Shown piece after piece: positions 1 through 9,177 of a stretch of DNA of 64,000 bases. Under the pieces are notes generated by a model. The model ran no database searches. It saw only the letters and a list, made by a program, of their open reading frames with translations, and was not told the origin of the DNA. How positions within the stretch are numbered: position 1 is the first letter of the stretch; each line of letters begins with the position of its first letter. A program made the translations under genes and the position numbers. This DNA comes from Solidesulfovibrio alcoholivorans DSM 5433 (lineage in GTDB: Bacteria > Desulfobacterota > Desulfovibrionia > Desulfovibrionales > Desulfovibrionaceae): NCBI RefSeq assembly GCF_000702665.1, contig NZ_JNJA01000015.1:1-64000 (forward strand), given 5' to 3'.

Positions 1-410
1 TTTACGACGTCCATCACCATCGCTGCAATCCTGATGGCCTCACCGAACTTGATGCCACGGATTTGGCCGCTGGCACTTGGGCAACCGTGGAACGCGAACA
101 GTACTGTCATGTTTCCTCGCCCAAAAATGGTTGGGGCCAGGGAGATCCAAAGCCTCATGCCGATTTCATCGACCCGAAGGACTTTCCGGTGTGCTGGCTG
201 GGGCGTGAGATGACCGTGGACGTTGAAGCCAAGGCCAAGGAGCTGGCGGTGGTCCAGTTAATGGGCGCACAGGGGCGGGGGCTTGGGCCGAGACAAGGGC
301 GGAATGGATCTGAGACATGGGGCGGGCCAATCCCCACAAGGACGACTTTGATCACGCGACCAGCAACCTCCTTCTTTTCAAGATGTTGGGGCCTTATCAA
401 CTTGACATAA
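1..410 (+). CDS. UV damage endonuclease UvsE/UvdE-like, 3' part
   Basis: Frame 3 from the window edge reads YDVHHHRCNPDGL, then SSPKNGWG, HADFIDPKDFPVCW and VDVEAKAKELAVV. These match the C-terminal part of UV damage endonuclease, a metal-dependent TIM-barrel enzyme that nicks DNA 5' to UV photoproducts. The HHH and HADFID stretches carry metal-ligand and lesion-site residues. The family-like sequence stops near base 265, and the following 48 residues up to the stop at 408-410 look unrelated, so the end may be frameshifted or extended. The 5' part lies outside the window. It lies in the foreign AT-rich segment, though it is less AT-rich than the genes that follow. Confidence 0.7.
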   Translation, partial: YDVHHHRCNPDGLTELDATDLAAGTWATVEREQYCHVSSPKNGWGQGDPKPHADFIDPKDFPVCWLGREMTVDVEAKAKELAVVQLMGAQGRGLGPRQGRNGSETWGGPIPTRTTLITRPATSFFSRCWGLINLT

Positions 411-946
411 CCAGCGCGGTAATCGATATCGTTAACATCGTTCAGTGCAAGCATTTCGCACCACTGGCTCTGGTGAAGCGAATAAAGAGAAACACCAACC
501 GATACCGTCCTCGGTTTTTCCGGGTGGAGGGGCGTATATCGGCGACCTTGTCCGGTAGGAGTTCTACCATTATTCTCAACATAAAAAAGTCGAGTTGAGG
601 TTTCCAAGAGAACATCTAGAACGGTTTACCAAGCATAGGATCGCCCTGAAATGTTCTTCAAAACCTGAACTTGGAAAATGACAGCTAAAAAAGGGTCGAT
701 TCTCGAGAGCAGGCGAGTTCCTTTTCATCGTTTGATTAGCCTTTTGCCCCTGAGGGGCTGTTTCAAGAAATGAAGATAGAAAGGATGTTCGTTAGTTATA
801 TAAGTTGGAGAAATACGAAAGTCACTCGCGCCGCGTAAAAAATGGCACCCCCAACGGGGGCATCTTTGAAGCTAACCCGCTGGCAATATTACGCGTCATT
901 ACCATCTCTAAACCCGGAAGGACCGTAAAGGTGAGGTCAAAGCTAC
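411..946. other. Intergenic stretch upstream of the nuclease-helicase gene
   Basis: I see no convincing gene here. Short frames on both strands (317-598 plus, 155-607 minus, 805-993 plus) lack family resemblance and good ribosome sites. A short GC hairpin (CCCCC-AA-CGGGGG) lies around 847-860. A TATATAA stretch near 798-804 could be part of a promoter for the downstream cassette, but I see no matching -35 element. Confidence 0.5.
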
Positions 947-3874
947 ATGTTGGAGCTGCGCAAAGGAAAATCATTCAGGTCATACGAGAATGACTTCTTC
1001 AGGATTCTCGCCGCTGGTCTTACCGCAGAATTTGATAAACGAGGATGGGACGGCCTGCTTATCGGCATGCCTGAGTCTCTGGAGTTGGAGAGCCTTCAAA
1101 TAGACTGCTTGTTGGTGACGAATGACCGGATTGTGCTGATAGACTTTAAAGATTACAGTGGCGATTTAGAGTTGCCTGAGCAGGATATGTTCGATGTCGG
1201 CGCGTGGAAGATAGACGAAATACCAGTTAGGGGTGGTAGCTCTGTAAACCCATATCGCCAGTTGGGGAAGCAGCGAGCAAAATTAAATAAGCAACTAGGG
1301 TGGAAGATGCGTGGTTTCGATCGCAAGTCGGTTTATACCTTAGTTTGTTTTCATGGTCAGATCAATATTATAGGGAGAGTGCCGAGACGAATCATCGGAT
1401 TCGATATCGTGGACTCGACAACCGTATTCAACAAGATTGTTGATATCGTCGATGTCCAATCAGATAATCAGAATTACCTGACACCCGCCAATAGAAGCCT
1501 GTTTACTGACAAGCTATTCTCGGCACCAGAGTATTTTGTTTCAATTACAACGGAAACCGCGTCTAAACCTGAAGAAAAGGATGAGGTCAAGCCGATTGGT
1601 CGTGGTGTCGCTGATGCAGTCATCACTGAGACTGCTTTGCCTAATCTGGAAGCTCTGTATATGATAAGTATTGCCGAATTCCTGTCATCCCAAGACAGAG
1701 TCCTCATTATCTCTGGCAACACAAAGAGCGGTAAAACAAGGTTTATTCCTAAAATCAGAGACATGGCATTTGACAACGCGTATATTGAAGTGCCTGTGTT
1801 TGCTTACTCAAACAGACTAAAGAAGAGGATGCATGATAGTCACCCTGAAATCCAAGAAGTCGAATCTTTGTATGGCGCAATTTACGACTTTTGGAATGAA
1901 GAAGTGGATGAGAACTATAAAAAAACCATCCCAGTAAAAACTATTACTGAAACGGTTGAAGAGGACCTTCAGGGCAAGGTTCTTTATATAATTGATGATA
2001 GTCAGCTGATATCAAATTCGAGCTTGGATTCAGAGATACTTCGGTTCGGAACAGGGTGCTTGCTAGATGATTTTTTTACGTACTTGCAGTTGGACAAGTA
2101 CCCCAATAGAAAAATTATTTTCATCGGTGATACTAGCCGCATCAGCTATGGCTCTAAAGTTGAGAACCCTATGAACCCAGAATACCTTGGTGCGTTTTTG
2201 GAGAGCAAGGGAGTCAAGAGTGACATAAGAAGTCTCGTTTTGCCCCCAAACAACAGCGATTCGGAGATTGTCAAAGTCTGCAATAAACTGGCTAGCAATA
2301 TCGATAACAAAATTTTCAATTCTTTGCTCATAACGAACACGGGCAATGTCTGTATCGTGAGCACAAAGAATCAGACTTCGATTCTGAAGGCAGCATACGA
2401 AAGCCCAATGCACAACAAGATACTGGTCTACACAAATGAACAGGCCAATCAAATCAATTTCTGGATAAAGAAAAAACTTGCTCACAATGGGGCGGAGATA
2501 GGTCCCGGCGATACAATCGTCTTTAATTCGACAACCAGTGCCTATGCTCCAGATCGCATCGTTAATGACGACGTCCCTTTCAGCACTGACGAGCAGCCAT
2601 TCAATTTCGATGAACCAAAGAGAATCGACAACGGGAACTTAGCTACTGTGATTTCGGTCGACTGGGAAACTGCCTTCGATATTTCAAGAGATATCAAAGG
2701 AGAAACAGTAAGGCTCTTATTTATCCCATGTCAGGTGAAATTGCAAGATTCGAGCCTTCTTCAAATTTATGTGTTAGACAATTACTTGAAGGCAAATAAG
2801 GCAGAACTGGAGACTGGCGAGAATATTGCGTATCAAGCTATTCTGTGGAGTTGCTTAAATGAGTATTTCTCTAAAAACAAATTTGAAGACAGTAAAGAGT
2901 ACAAAGAAATGGAGGCTCATGGGGACTCGTACTATGAGGAAACTGAGAAAGGATTGAGGCTTGCACGAGACTTAAGAAAACTGACTCCAGAAGAAAAGGG
3001 GTTTCGCAAACGGATGGAATCCCGCCTGCTGCACGACCAGACTTCAAAGTATTTCAAAGTTTACCATGCGGCACGAGTTAAATACGCTTGGGCGATGACT
3101 GTCAACAAAGCTATGGCGTTCACGTTCGACAGGGTGTTCTTTAACACAAGTCAAGGCGATAGTCACGGTAGAACAAACAAAGACTATTACAAGTGGCTTT
3201 ACACGGGCTTCGCTATCGCAAGCAACAGCGTTGAACTTATTAATTGGAAGACAATCTCTCCATTTATGAAGACGGACTTCAATTCAATGCCGAGCAACAC
3301 AGCGCCAAAGGTAAAGCAATTCATCTTTAGTTTCTCCAACGATAGCAAAACAAAGGGCGCTGAGTTTGAGGATTTTCTCGCAAGCAGTTTATTGCTTTCA
3401 GGGTGGCAAGTTTTAGATGTCTTGCACCGGCCATACTTGGAAATAGTAAAACTCCGAAAGGACGAGGCCGTGCTGGAACTGCTCTTTGACTATAACGGCA
3501 AGGGCGAAATGAAGCCTCCGCGTCTTAAGTCTGGTGACACTCAATACCGTGATGAAGTGCTTCGCCTTTTGATGAATAGCAATGTTTCTAAAACCACGCT
3601 TGCTTCTGGTCCTACTAATCAATGCGGAGACATGACAAGTTTCTTCGAAGAACTGATTGCACTAATTAGCAGTCGAGGTATTGCGTCACGAATAGTGAAG
3701 ACGCAGGAATGGATGGCGATATTTGAGTTTGCAAAAGGAAATACCAACGCGAGTGTACAGTGCTGGTACGATTCTCATGGCATGATCTCGAAATTCAACC
3801 TCATAAATGGGAGTGAGAGCTTATATTCCGAGATTGTTGCGTTTATTAATGATACATACTCTCTTGAAGAATAG
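947..3874 (+). CDS. NERD-type nuclease fused to superfamily 1 helicase
   Basis: A 975-residue protein. Residues about 10-160 resemble a NERD/restriction-endonuclease fold: QIDCLLVTNDRIVLIDFKDY supplies D53 and D66-x-K68, a PD-(D/E)xK arrangement. An SF1-type helicase core follows: Walker A GNTKSGKT at 257-264, Walker B VLYIIDDSQ at 345-353, motif III IFIGDTS near 391-397, and a motif V/VI-like AWAMTVNKAMAFTFDRVFF near 712-730. The last 170 residues (from KGAEFEDFLASSLLLSGW, about 803) may be another nuclease-like or accessory domain. No signal peptide or membrane segment. The stop is 7 bases before the next gene, so the two are co-transcribed. NERD-helicase fusions of this sort occur in anti-phage systems such as Nhi-type proteins; a defence role here is inferred. 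It is too diverged for a gene name. Confidence 0.8.
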   Translation: MLELRKGKSFRSYENDFFRILAAGLTAEFDKRGWDGLLIGMPESLELESLQIDCLLVTNDRIVLIDFKDYSGDLELPEQDMFDVGAWKIDEIPVRGGSSVNPYRQLGKQRAKLNKQLGWKMRGFDRKSVYTLVCFHGQINIIGRVPRRIIGFDIVDSTTVFNKIVDIVDVQSDNQNYLTPANRSLFTDKLFSAPEYFVSITTETASKPEEKDEVKPIGRGVADAVITETALPNLEALYMISIAEFLSSQDRVLIISGNTKSGKTRFIPKIRDMAFDNAYIEVPVFAYSNRLKKRMHDSHPEIQEVESLYGAIYDFWNEEVDENYKKTIPVKTITETVEEDLQGKVLYIIDDSQLISNSSLDSEILRFGTGCLLDDFFTYLQLDKYPNRKIIFIGDTSRISYGSKVENPMNPEYLGAFLESKGVKSDIRSLVLPPNNSDSEIVKVCNKLASNIDNKIFNSLLITNTGNVCIVSTKNQTSILKAAYESPMHNKILVYTNEQANQINFWIKKKLAHNGAEIGPGDTIVFNSTTSAYAPDRIVNDDVPFSTDEQPFNFDEPKRIDNGNLATVISVDWETAFDISRDIKGETVRLLFIPCQVKLQDSSLLQIYVLDNYLKANKAELETGENIAYQAILWSCLNEYFSKNKFEDSKEYKEMEAHGDSYYEETEKGLRLARDLRKLTPEEKGFRKRMESRLLHDQTSKYFKVYHAARVKYAWAMTVNKAMAFTFDRVFFNTSQGDSHGRTNKDYYKWLYTGFAIASNSVELINWKTISPFMKTDFNSMPSNTAPKVKQFIFSFSNDSKTKGAEFEDFLASSLLLSGWQVLDVLHRPYLEIVKLRKDEAVLELLFDYNGKGEMKPPRLKSGDTQYRDEVLRLLMNSNVSKTTLASGPTNQCGDMTSFFEELIALISSRGIASRIVKTQEWMAIFEFAKGNTNASVQCWYDSHGMISKFNLINGSESLYSEIVAFINDTYSLEE

Positions 3875-3881
3875 AGGCTGA

Positions 3882-5906
3882 ATGTATACACAAAAACAAT
3901 TCAATGACGACTTGTACCGACTCACGCAATCACCCTACTATGTCAAGTTTCAGCTACTAAAAAACTATGCTGAAGGGCGTATTAATCAGCAAGACTTCAT
4001 CAATCAACTGGCAGAAAAGAAAGCCGAAGATGAGATAGGCAAAGTATTGAACGCCGTGAATATAGTGCTGCAAAAATTGCAGCAGAATTGCGGCAAGTTT
4101 GATGAAGACCCAATTGATGCTGCTAAAGGATTTAGGAAGGAGGGAAAACTAAAAGAGGCATTTCAACGGATAGTTCCCTATCTTCGGCAAAACCAGGAAA
4201 ATGAAGACGCAAAACTTTCTTTCGGATGGATCATGTATGACTATCTAAAGCAATCAGAGGACAACTTCGATTTATACTGCAGAAGCTTAAGAACACTGAA
4301 TGACCATGCTCGCTTCGACTTCAACGCAAGGAATAGTAAATATGTAAGGACTTTACTTGCCTCGGTCTTGTGGTCGATTAGGCGAGTGGCAAGTAAAGGT
4401 GAGATGCCAGCAAACAAAGTGTTTGTAGAGTTTATGAGATTTGTCGGACACTCTGCATCATTCATAGAACGGCGTGGCTTGAACTGTAGTCTTGGGGCCG
4501 ACGATGTTTCTTCATCACGACCGCTATTAAAAGAACTACAAAGCAAACTTAATGAGAGAAACTACTTTGTCCTGATGGACATGATTGGTTTTGATTGGTT
4601 TGACTTCTCCGATTATGCAAAATCAAGTTTTACCGGGAGCGATGGCAGAACTGTTGAGATGCGACCGCTCGCTGAAACTGCTCTAAATTCTCATGCCAAG
4701 AAGCTAATTAAGTCTGATGAACATCTCGCCACTCGTGAAAGAATCAGTGCCTTCCTTCCAACGTTGACCCGTGCTATCGCTAGTCACCCAGATTACGAAT
4801 GGCTCCCATATTATAAGATTAAACTCTTGATAAAACTCGGTGATTCTAAGCAAGCATTCTCCGAGGTAACAGAATTTGCTCGTAGTAAGAGCAGAGACTT
4901 TTGGGTGTGGGATTTTATCAGTGATTTGACGGATGGAGAGGAAAAATTCAACTGCTTATGTGCTGGTCTATTGTGCAATTCAAAGGCAGAAATGATAGTT
5001 GGACTTCAAGAGAAATCAATACCCCGCTTGGTCGATAAGGGACTGCACTCTGAGGCAAAACATGTGTTGGACAAGTTGGTTGATACGCGCATGCGAAACG
5101 GTTGGAAAATACCAAATCAACTATTAACAGAGAAAGAACGTGATTGGTATAAGAATTGCGAGCCTTCCTCTGATCTTGATGCTTTGCATATCTATGCTAT
5201 TAAGGCGAAGCTGATACTGTATCGTGAACTTCAATTTTCTGATGTTTTCGTAACATATATTAATTCTGAGAAGGGTGCAGTCAGCTTCTTGTACATTGAC
5301 AGCGGTACTACGAGAGAAGGTTTCTTCTACAAGGACTCAGTTGGAAAGCCATATGCCTGGAAGGCCAACACTGCGGTCCGATTGAAAATGATTGAGGATA
5401 AGAAGCGTGGCAACCTATTTAATGTTTTTGATGTCGAAGACGGGGACGAGAGCTTTGCCGCCAATTTTGTGAAGAGATTCTCCGGAACTTTCGAAAAAAT
5501 AAAAGATTTTGGGTTCATTAGGGATGGAAGAGTTGAGATATTTATTAACCATGTTCTTGTGAATGATTACAAACTGCTTCCTTTTTCAACAGTATCAGGA
5601 ACTATTTTCAAGAAGTTCGATAAAAAGAAGGGGCGATGGGGATGGCAAATCATTTCTATTGATAAGGTTGAAGAACCTGTTCTCTCAGACTTTGAGAAAG
5701 ATGTTTCTGGGGTGATTGCAATCACAATGAAAGGCTTCGGTTTCCTTGATGAATGCTATGTCCCCGCAGAGTTAATTCAAAGCAGCAACGCTGGAGATGG
5801 TGACTATATTAAGGCTAAAGCGCAAAAATCCTGGGACAGAAGCAAGGATCACTGGTCTTGGAAGATAGTTGAAATCATTGCTGTCCGGCTAAGCCGCAAA
5901 GTCTAA
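3882..5906 (+). CDS. Helical-repeat protein with C-terminal cold-shock/OB-like domains
   Basis: A 674-residue protein that I cannot place in a named family. Residues 1-450 look all-helical, with TPR-like pairs (for example GFRKEGKLKEAFQRIVPYLRQN and IKLLIKLGDSKQAFSEVTEF). Residues about 453-674 hold two or three small beta-rich units. Two start with similar strands, FSGTFEKIKDFGFI and VSGVIAITMKGFGF, and both end in a tryptophan-rich strand (GRWGWQIISI and DHWSWKIVEI), as cold-shock/OB folds that bind single-stranded nucleic acid do. It starts 7 bases after the nuclease-helicase gene with an AGAGG-like ribosome site, so the two genes form one transcription unit. A role as nucleic-acid sensor or adaptor for the helicase is inference. 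Confidence 0.75.
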   Translation: MYTQKQFNDDLYRLTQSPYYVKFQLLKNYAEGRINQQDFINQLAEKKAEDEIGKVLNAVNIVLQKLQQNCGKFDEDPIDAAKGFRKEGKLKEAFQRIVPYLRQNQENEDAKLSFGWIMYDYLKQSEDNFDLYCRSLRTLNDHARFDFNARNSKYVRTLLASVLWSIRRVASKGEMPANKVFVEFMRFVGHSASFIERRGLNCSLGADDVSSSRPLLKELQSKLNERNYFVLMDMIGFDWFDFSDYAKSSFTGSDGRTVEMRPLAETALNSHAKKLIKSDEHLATRERISAFLPTLTRAIASHPDYEWLPYYKIKLLIKLGDSKQAFSEVTEFARSKSRDFWVWDFISDLTDGEEKFNCLCAGLLCNSKAEMIVGLQEKSIPRLVDKGLHSEAKHVLDKLVDTRMRNGWKIPNQLLTEKERDWYKNCEPSSDLDALHIYAIKAKLILYRELQFSDVFVTYINSEKGAVSFLYIDSGTTREGFFYKDSVGKPYAWKANTAVRLKMIEDKKRGNLFNVFDVEDGDESFAANFVKRFSGTFEKIKDFGFIRDGRVEIFINHVLVNDYKLLPFSTVSGTIFKKFDKKKGRWGWQIISIDKVEEPVLSDFEKDVSGVIAITMKGFGFLDECYVPAELIQSSNAGDGDYIKAKAQKSWDRSKDHWSWKIVEIIAVRLSRKV

Positions 5907-6500
5907 CAGGCTATGGCAAAAAGGATTTTAGTTTTTTGACGCTCGTTGATTCAGTAGCTCATCCTAGGGGCGGGTTCCAAGCAGGTTGATGGGCGCAGCA
6001 GACAGGCGCTAGGTACCTCGGCGGCATCGCCCATTGTCGGGGCGGCGCTATTTAACCGCCTCTGGCGGTACCCGCTCACACCCTCGAGACCGACCATTTA
6101 TGACCTTGAAGGTCACAGGCTACTCACGTTTTAGTTGCCGTTATAAAAGCTGTAGATGATTGTCAGGGTAGGCCGCCGTTCTGTTCATAACTTCGTCCGG
6201 AGGAGGTAAACCTAGTCGGAATCCGTCGTATTTGCCTGGACCTGGCTGGACTTAACATGATGAAAACATAGGTGAAGTACGCATCATGAAAGTCCTTTCA
6301 CAACCTGAAATGCATTAGTTGCCCGCATATTGCTTGAATGCTGCAACTCATCCCGTTGTAGGATTCGCTGTTTTTTGTATATCCCCACGTTCGACAATTC
6401 ATATCAGCCCAAAATTTTTGATTATTTTTTTGTCTCCACATAATTTGCTGTTTTTGTTGACCTGCCAGTGTCAGCGATCTAGTTTTGCATAAAAGCCAAC
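5907..6500. other. Non-coding stretch before the recombinase
   Basis: About 600 bases without a convincing gene. It holds two short perfect palindromes: ACCGCC-tct-GGCGGT at 6055-6069 and TGACCTT-g-AAGGTCA at 6101-6115. A TTGACC at 6457-6462, followed 17 bases later by TAGTTT, is a weak candidate promoter for the recombinase. The last 150 bases are very AT-rich. In elements of this kind, control sites for the recombinase would be expected here. Confidence 0.4.
6101..6115. promoter_or_regulatory. Short perfect palindrome, possible operator
   Basis: TGACCTT-g-AAGGTCA has 7-bp perfect arms and sits in the gap upstream of the recombinase. It has the shape of a dimeric regulator site. No regulator gene is visible nearby, so its use is unknown. 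Confidence 0.25.
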
Positions 6501-6506
6501 AAGGTG
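6501..6506 (+). promoter_or_regulatory. Ribosome binding site that sets the recombinase start
   Basis: AAGGTG lies 6 bases before the ATG at 6513. The in-frame GTG at 6504 is part of this site itself, so the start at 6513 is preferred. Confidence 0.65.
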
Positions 6507-6512
6507 ATTGCT

Positions 6513-8243
6513 ATGACGCCCCTGAGCCATTCGCAAGCAGGAATATATGTTCGTGTATCGACTGCAAATCAAATTGATAGAGATTCATTAGCTACCCAAG
6601 AAGAACGACTTCGTGCCTACTGCGTTGCCAACCAAATTCATGTCTATAAACTTTACAAAGATGCAGGCTTTAGTGCCAAGGATACAAATCGACCGGCATT
6701 GAAGGAATTGCTTCATGATGTTGAGGCTGGTTTGGTGTCATCTGTTTTTGTTACAAAGCTTGACAGAATAACTAGATCTACAAAGGATTTATTGTACCTT
6801 ACGGAATTTTTTGAGAGCACAAACATTAGATTTGCCAGTATTTCGGAAAATATAGATACAACTTCTGCCCACGGCAGATTGTTACGACAATTGATCGGCG
6901 TTTTGTCTCAATTTGAGCGAGAATTAGTCGCTGAACGTGTGTCTGTTGATATGTCTCATCGTGCTAAGCAAGGAAAATGGAATGGAGGAGTTGTGCCTTT
7001 TGGCTATACCACTCAAGAGCTATGTCATAAAAGATTAGTAAACACTGGACTTAATGACATTGAAGCGGCTTCACAAAGTACTTCTTTGTATCCAGAACAA
7101 AAAAAACTATATATTGAGCCTAAAGAGGCCACTATAGTTGATTGTATATTCAACACTTTCCTTAACCACAATAGCGTTCGTAAAACGGCACATGCACTTA
7201 ACGAACAAGGATATCGAACGCGGAACGGGGGGCATTGGGGAACCGTTTCGATTCATCGGATACTCACTAGCCCAACGTACATTGGAAAGACTTGGTACGG
7301 GAAAAGAAAGAGTGACCCTGTAACTGGAAAACTTATTTCTCAGGATAAGCAAGATTGGATTGTATGCGAAGGGCAACATCCATCTATCGTGAAAGATGAA
7401 ATATATGAAAGAGTTCAGCTTATGCTAAAATCAATTTCAACAAAACCAACAAATAGCAAAAGAAATTATCTTCTCTCTGGCATATTAAAATGTGGATTAT
7501 GCGGTGGCGCTATGGCAGGCAATACAACTTTTAAAAAAAATTCTGATAAGACTTATGGGTACTACAAATGTGTAAATCGTATGCAAAAAGGTGTTGAAGC
7601 TTGTAGCGGGTTAAACATACCTTCTATCGAAATAGAGAAGTATGTAGTTGATAGTGTGCTGTCTCTTTCGGAGAATAAAGAATTCTTGTTAGATAAACAA
7701 AAAATTTTAGATTTATTTTTACAAAACAGCCAAGAGGAAAATCGTGCCCAAGATCTATTTCAACTAGAGGAAAACATACAAAATCTGCAAACACGACTTG
7801 ATAACTTATTAAACGCACTTGAGTGTGGAAGAATTGATGGCAAAGATTTCGATAGAAGATATAGTGCTCTTAAAAATGAAATTGAAGAGGTAACGAGTGC
7901 GAGAGATCGGCTTTTTGATTTAATAAATGAAACGGACTCAACTAAATCTTTCTTACAAACATCTTTTGAAAATCTTTGTTCGTTCTCTACGAATTGGGAA
8001 TTTTTAGACGATACAGGGAAGGCGTTACGACTCAAATCCATCGTTAAGGAAGTTCGCGTTTCAACTCAACTAGTTGAAATAGATATATTTATTGATGTTG
8101 GAGAAATGTTCCACACGGACAGGGATTCATCGCCGCGACCAGCATCACGTCCGCGGGATAGGAAAGCGACACCGCCGCCCGGGCGATGGTCACCCTGCCG
8201 TCCTCGAGGGGCTGGCGCAGCACCTCCAGGACGGACTTCTTGA
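6513..8243 (+). CDS. Large serine recombinase (integrase) of the element
   Basis: 576 residues. The N-terminal resolvase domain begins AGIYVRVST, with the catalytic serine in VRVST, and continues with TKLDRITRS and [18 protein letters not shown] recombinase domain follows at about 160-300 ([16 protein letters not shown], then [17 protein letters not shown]). Next come a zinc ribbon ([11 protein letters not shown], then YYKCVNR and ACSG) and a coiled coil ([19 protein letters not shown]) typical of large serine integrases. It catalyses site-specific integration and excision through a serine-DNA link. It lies at the very end of the element and reads outward. The last 40 or so residues (roughly from [14 protein letters not shown]) are encoded by host comM DNA read backwards, so the native protein from the circular form must end differently. 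Confidence 0.93.
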   Translation: MTPLSHSQAGIYVRVSTANQIDRDSLATQEERLRAYCVANQIHVYKLYKDAGFSAKDTNRPALKELLHDVEAGLVSSVFVTKLDRITRSTKDLLYLTEFFESTNIRFASISENIDTTSAHGRLLRQLIGVLSQFERELVAERVSVDMSHRAKQGKWNGGVVPFGYTTQELCHKRLVNTGLNDIEAASQSTSLYPEQKKLYIEPKEATIVDCIFNTFLNHNSVRKTAHALNEQGYRTRNGGHWGTVSIHRILTSPTYIGKTWYGKRKSDPVTGKLISQDKQDWIVCEGQHPSIVKDEIYERVQLMLKSISTKPTNSKRNYLLSGILKCGLCGGAMAGNTTFKKNSDKTYGYYKCVNRMQKGVEACSGLNIPSIEIEKYVVDSVLSLSENKEFLLDKQKILDLFLQNSQEENRAQDLFQLEENIQNLQTRLDNLLNALECGRIDGKDFDRRYSALKNEIEEVTSARDRLFDLINETDSTKSFLQTSFENLCSFSTNWEFLDDTGKALRLKSIVKEVRVSTQLVEIDIFIDVGEMFHTDRDSSPRPASRPRDRKATPPPGRWSPCRPRGAGAAPPGRTS

Positions 8244-9177
8244 ATTCCGGCAGCTCGTCCAGGAAAAGCACCCCCCGGTGGGCCATGGACACCTCGCCCG
8301 GGCGCGGATAGGAGCCGCCGCCGATGAGTCCGGCGTCGGAAATGGTGTGGTGCGGGCTGCGGAAGGGGCGCTGCGTGAGCAGGCCCGCGCCGTCCAGGCG
8401 GCCGGACACCGAATAGACGGTCGTGACCTCGAGGGCCTCCTCGAAGGACAGCGGCGGCAGCACCGTGGGGATGCGCTTGGCGAGCATGGTCTTGCCGGAA
8501 CCCGGCGGGCCGATGAAAAGCAGGTTGTGCGAGCCGGCCGCCGCGATCTCCACCGCGCGCTTGGCATGGGCCTGTCCCTTGACCTCGGCGAAGTCCTCGG
8601 CAAAGGCGGTCGCGTCGCCGGCGGCGGCGAACGGCGGGGCAGGGCACGGCGCAAGGCCTTCCTCGCCGGAAAAAAAGCGCAGCACCTGGCCCAGGTCGTC
8701 GGCGGCGTAGACCGCGAGCCCGGCCACGGCCGCGGCCTCGTCGGCGTTGGCGCGGGGGACGACAAGCCCTTTCGCCCCTTCGCGCCGGGCCCGCGCCGCC
8801 AGGGGCAGCACGCCCGGCACGGGCTTGAGCTCGCCGGAAAGGGAGAGTTCACCGCAGAGAAAGAATCCGTCCGCGGCCCCGGGGGGCACCGCCTCCACGG
8901 CCGCGAGCAGCGCGAGCGCCAGGGGCAGGTCGTAGCCCGAGCCCTCCTTGCGCATGTCGGCCGGCGCGAGGTTGACGGTGATGCGCGCCGGCGGCAGGCG
9001 CAGACCGGCGTTTCTCAGCGCCGCGAACACCCGCTCCTTGCTCTCGCGCACCGCGCCCTCGGCAAGGCCGACCATGGTGAACGACGGCATGCCCTGGCGG
9101 GACAGGTCGACTTCCAGGGTGACGGGATGGGCCTCGATGCCGAGCAGCGCGCCGGTGGTTATTCTGGAAAGACTCAT
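8089..9177 (-). pseudogene. ComM/YifB-family Mg-chelatase-like AAA+ ATPase, 3' part lost
   Basis: About 355 codons of a protein that is normally near 505 residues. The N-terminal region ([24 protein letters not shown], residues 1-170) is the lon-protease-like fold of this family. The AAA+ core has Walker A GPPGSGKT, Walker [12 protein letters not shown] and sensor 1 [12 protein letters not shown]. The frame then enters element DNA and stops after six foreign residues, removing the C-terminal helical domain. In other bacteria ComM is a hexameric branch-migration helicase that helps integrate transforming DNA. It is almost certainly inactive here unless the element excises. Confidence 0.88.
8105..8135. 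other. Element/chromosome junction (att site) inside comM
   Basis: Read on the minus strand, ComM follows its family through [12 protein letters not shown] and then turns into TFLQHQ-stop. The family continues for about 150 more residues after MNPCPCG. Codons change from GC-ending to A/T-ending (AAT, TGT, TGT, GGA) just within this motif, so the crossover may lie anywhere from 8105 to 8135. The partner junction is outside the window. Confidence 0.7.

Larger units (their letters stand above)
1..8115. mobile_element. End of an integrated element inserted in comM
   Basis: This stretch is visibly AT-richer than the rest of the window and uses A/T-ending codons, while everything to its right is strongly GC-rich. 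Its right end is an outward-pointing large serine recombinase whose reading frame runs into the interrupted comM gene. Known cargo in view is a uvsE 3' end, a nuclease-helicase gene and a TPR/OB-like gene. The left end, with the missing 3' part of comM, lies outside the window, so total size is unknown. The boundary is inferred from where the ComM reading frame stops resembling the family (8105-8135). Confidence 0.8.

Noticed and set aside
155-607. Minus-strand 150-codon frame near the left edge
   Set aside because: Overlaps the UvsE-like 3' end on the other strand and has no family resemblance or ribosome site.
805-993. Short frame before the nuclease-helicase gene
   Set aside because: 62 codons, overlaps the next gene start and lacks a ribosome site.
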